From Spirochaetota bacterium (GTDB lineage Bacteria; Spirochaetota; Spirochaetia; Treponematales; Treponemataceae): DNA of 8,207 nt. The notes beneath the pieces are model-generated. The model was not told the DNA's origin. It worked only from the letters and a program-made list of their open reading frames with translations, and ran no database searches. Shown one piece after another: positions 7,003 through 8,207 of the stretch. Both the position numbers and the translations under genes were made by a program. Where the stretch lies: contig JAKJFV010000058.1 in the NCBI GenBank assembly GCA_022704725.1, forward strand, positions 1 to 8,207, in the 5' to 3' direction. Positions within the stretch are counted from its first letter, which is position 1, and each line of letters starts with the position of its first letter.

Positions 7003-7856
7003 AATTCACCTCTATCGGAAACATCGACTGCTATTACAGTTTCAAGACGGGAGAAGTCGATTATAGGCGTTAATTCAATTTCTAAAGATGTATCATAATC
7101 GAGTACAGAAATTTTTGAAATTGTACCTACTGGAATATCTCTTAAATAATTATCATTTTCTCCCGATGTAACAACAATATCGCCATACTGAAGTTCCTCA
7201 AGAACTCTTTTTTTAATATATTTCATGAGTAAGGGAGCATCAGGCGAGCCTGTACCGCTGACAATTCCAATATCCCTCGTAGTTTGAATACGGGAAGATA
7301 CATTACACTGATAATCATAAACCGGCATAACCATACTGGTGGTTAAACCGACAGTTGTAATCTTTCCCACCAAACCAACATGGCCGTTTTGAACTGCTAT
7401 GACGGGCATATTCTTTTTTATTCCATTAAGACTGCCCTTATTAATTGTAATTCCTGAATAAATGCTGTTTGGATCCCGTCCAATGACAAGAGCAGGTAAA
7501 TTTGTCTGAACAATACTTTGTGAAAATTTCAATTGCTCCCGCAGTCTTTCATTTTCTTTTCGTATTTCTGCATTGTTCCGCTGTAAGTATTCATAATCCT
7601 GCAGTTTCTGTGTTAATACTGCATATTCTTCTCTTAATACTGATAAATCTTTAACTGCAGTCACAAGCCCTGTTATACCGGATCCTACTGCGTGAGCCCC
7701 TTTTTGAACAGCCGACAAAAAGGAAAAGCCTACTGTTTTAAAATTTACAATAAAACCTCCGGTAGATAACGCAAGTATCGTACCGGAAAATATTACTAAA
7801 ACTAAAAAAACGAGTATATGAAACTGAAACGCATTTGGTCTTTTTTTCTGCGCCAT
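6999..7856 (-). CDS. mreC: MreC, rod-shape-determining periplasmic scaffold protein
   Basis: This 285-residue bitopic protein is the periplasmic part of the MreBCD complex; in other bacteria MreC binds and activates PBP2. It has a basic cytosolic start (MAQKKRPNAF), one membrane segment (about 12-31), an amphipathic coiled coil (about 70-112, rich in Glu, Leu, Gln and Arg) and the double beta-barrel domain (about 119-277). Typical MreC wording includes VIGRDPNSIYSGITINKGS (about 124-142), GLVGKITTVGLTTSMVMPVYD (about 161-181), SSRIQTTRDIGIVSGTG (about 187-203) and the hinge GDIVVTSGENDNYLRDIPVG (about 225-244). The length is normal. It starts three bases after the mreB stop in the same frame, without a visible Shine-Dalgarno sequence, and its TGA overlaps the mreD ATG. 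Confidence 0.97.
   Translation of the reverse strand: MAQKKRPNAFQFHILVFLVLVIFSGTILALSTGGFIVNFKTVGFSFLSAVQKGAHAVGSGITGLVTAVKDLSVLREEYAVLTQKLQDYEYLQRNNAEIRKENERLREQLKFSQSIVQTNLPALVIGRDPNSIYSGITINKGSLNGIKKNMPVIAVQNGHVGLVGKITTVGLTTSMVMPVYDYQCNVSSRIQTTRDIGIVSGTGSPDAPLLMKYIKKRVLEELQYGDIVVTSGENDNYLRDIPVGTISKISVLDYDTSLEIELTPIIDFSRLETVIAVDVSDRGEL
7007..7012 (-). promoter_or_regulatory. Ribosome binding site of mreD
   Basis: GAGGTG (7012-7007, minus strand) lies 4 bases before the mreD ATG at 7002 (6 bases from its GAGG core). It is the strongest Shine-Dalgarno sequence in the window, and it sits within the last codons of mreC (DRGEL). Confidence 0.7.
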
Positions 7857-7859
7857 GAC

Positions 7860-8207
7860 TTAGTTATTCAAATTATCATAAATGCTTCGATCGGAAGACA
7901 TTCCCTTGAAAAGATCAAATGCCTGCCCTGCACCGATAGCTACACACTCAAGCGAGTTTTCTACAAGAATAACAGGAACACCGGTTTCTTTTGATATTAA
8001 TTTCGGGAGCCCTTTAAGAAGCGATCCGCCTCCGGTCATAACAATACCATGGGTAAAAATGTCGGCTGCAAGTTCAGGAGGTGTCTTACCAAGAGTTCTT
8101 TTTATACTATCAACAATTTGAGTTATAGGATCCTTTAATGCTTCTCTAACTTCGACAGAATCTATTTCGAGCCTTCTTGGAAGTCCTGTAATTGCATCAG
8201 TTCCTTT
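7860..8207 (-). CDS. mreB: MreB, actin-like rod-shape cytoskeletal ATPase, C-terminal third (5' end outside window)
   Basis: The frame is open from the right edge (AAA at 8207) to TAA at 7862-7860, giving 115 codons. They read KGTDAITGLPRRLEIDSVEV, continue through REALKDPITQIVDSIKRTL and GKTPPELAADIFTHGIVM, then the nucleotide-binding TGGGSLLKGLPKLI, and end in SSDRSIYDNLNN. This is the C-terminal part of subdomains IIA/IB of MreB; a full protein has about 335-350 residues, so about two thirds lie to the right. MreB polymerises on the inner membrane face with ATP and directs the elongasome around the cell. It is the first visible cistron of the operon, so the promoter should lie upstream of it beyond the window. 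Confidence 0.97.
   Translation of the reverse strand, partial: KGTDAITGLPRRLEIDSVEVREALKDPITQIVDSIKRTLGKTPPELAADIFTHGIVMTGGGSLLKGLPKLISKETGVPVILVENSLECVAIGAGQAFDLFKGMSSDRSIYDNLNN

Noticed and set aside
7882..8121. 79-codon plus-strand frame opposite mreB
   Set aside because: It lies wholly antisense to the conserved MreB C-terminus, whose identity is certain; it is a shadow frame.

Overview
The window is AT-rich bacterial chromosomal DNA, almost wholly coding. It carries the 3' part of a rod-shape (elongasome) operon on the minus strand, read from right to left: mreB (partial, cut by the right edge), mreC, mreD, mrdA (PBP2), rodA, and a large gene for a B12-binding-type radical SAM protein fused to a DUF2344 domain. 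The gene order mreBCD-mrdA-rodA, the base composition and the protein sequences suggest a spirochaete of the Treponema type. This is an inference from gene order and residue patterns, without any database search.

Layout: bases 1-710 (+) are the C-terminal part of a DUF4340-like protein whose reading frame is open to the left edge. Bases 711-785 are a short intergenic gap where this gene and the mre operon converge tail to tail; it holds a modest hairpin but no clear T-tract terminator. Bases 786-3287 (-) are the radical SAM fusion gene, with a probable TTG start. Bases 3300-4613 (-) are rodA, 4610-6493 (-) mrdA, 6490-7002 (-) mreD, 6999-7856 (-) mreC and 7860-8207 (-) the last 115 codons of mreB. 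The operon promoter must lie beyond the right edge. No gene-free stretch exceeds 75 bases, and I see no RNA gene, insertion sequence, CRISPR array or prophage.

How the genes work together: MreB filaments on the inner membrane face, with MreC and MreD, position the RodA glycosyltransferase and the PBP2 transpeptidase, which together polymerise and cross-link sidewall peptidoglycan. The cistrons are tightly packed. mreC/mreD, mreD/mrdA and mrdA/rodA each overlap by the four bases ATGA, and mreB and mreC are separated by one codon in the same frame, so translational coupling is likely throughout. The last gene, the radical SAM/DUF2344 fusion, has no established function. Its place at the end of an elongasome operon is the most interesting point here, although rodA-proximal placement of this family is, from memory, also seen in other bacteria. 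Overall this is a mostly ordinary core region with one poorly understood passenger gene.
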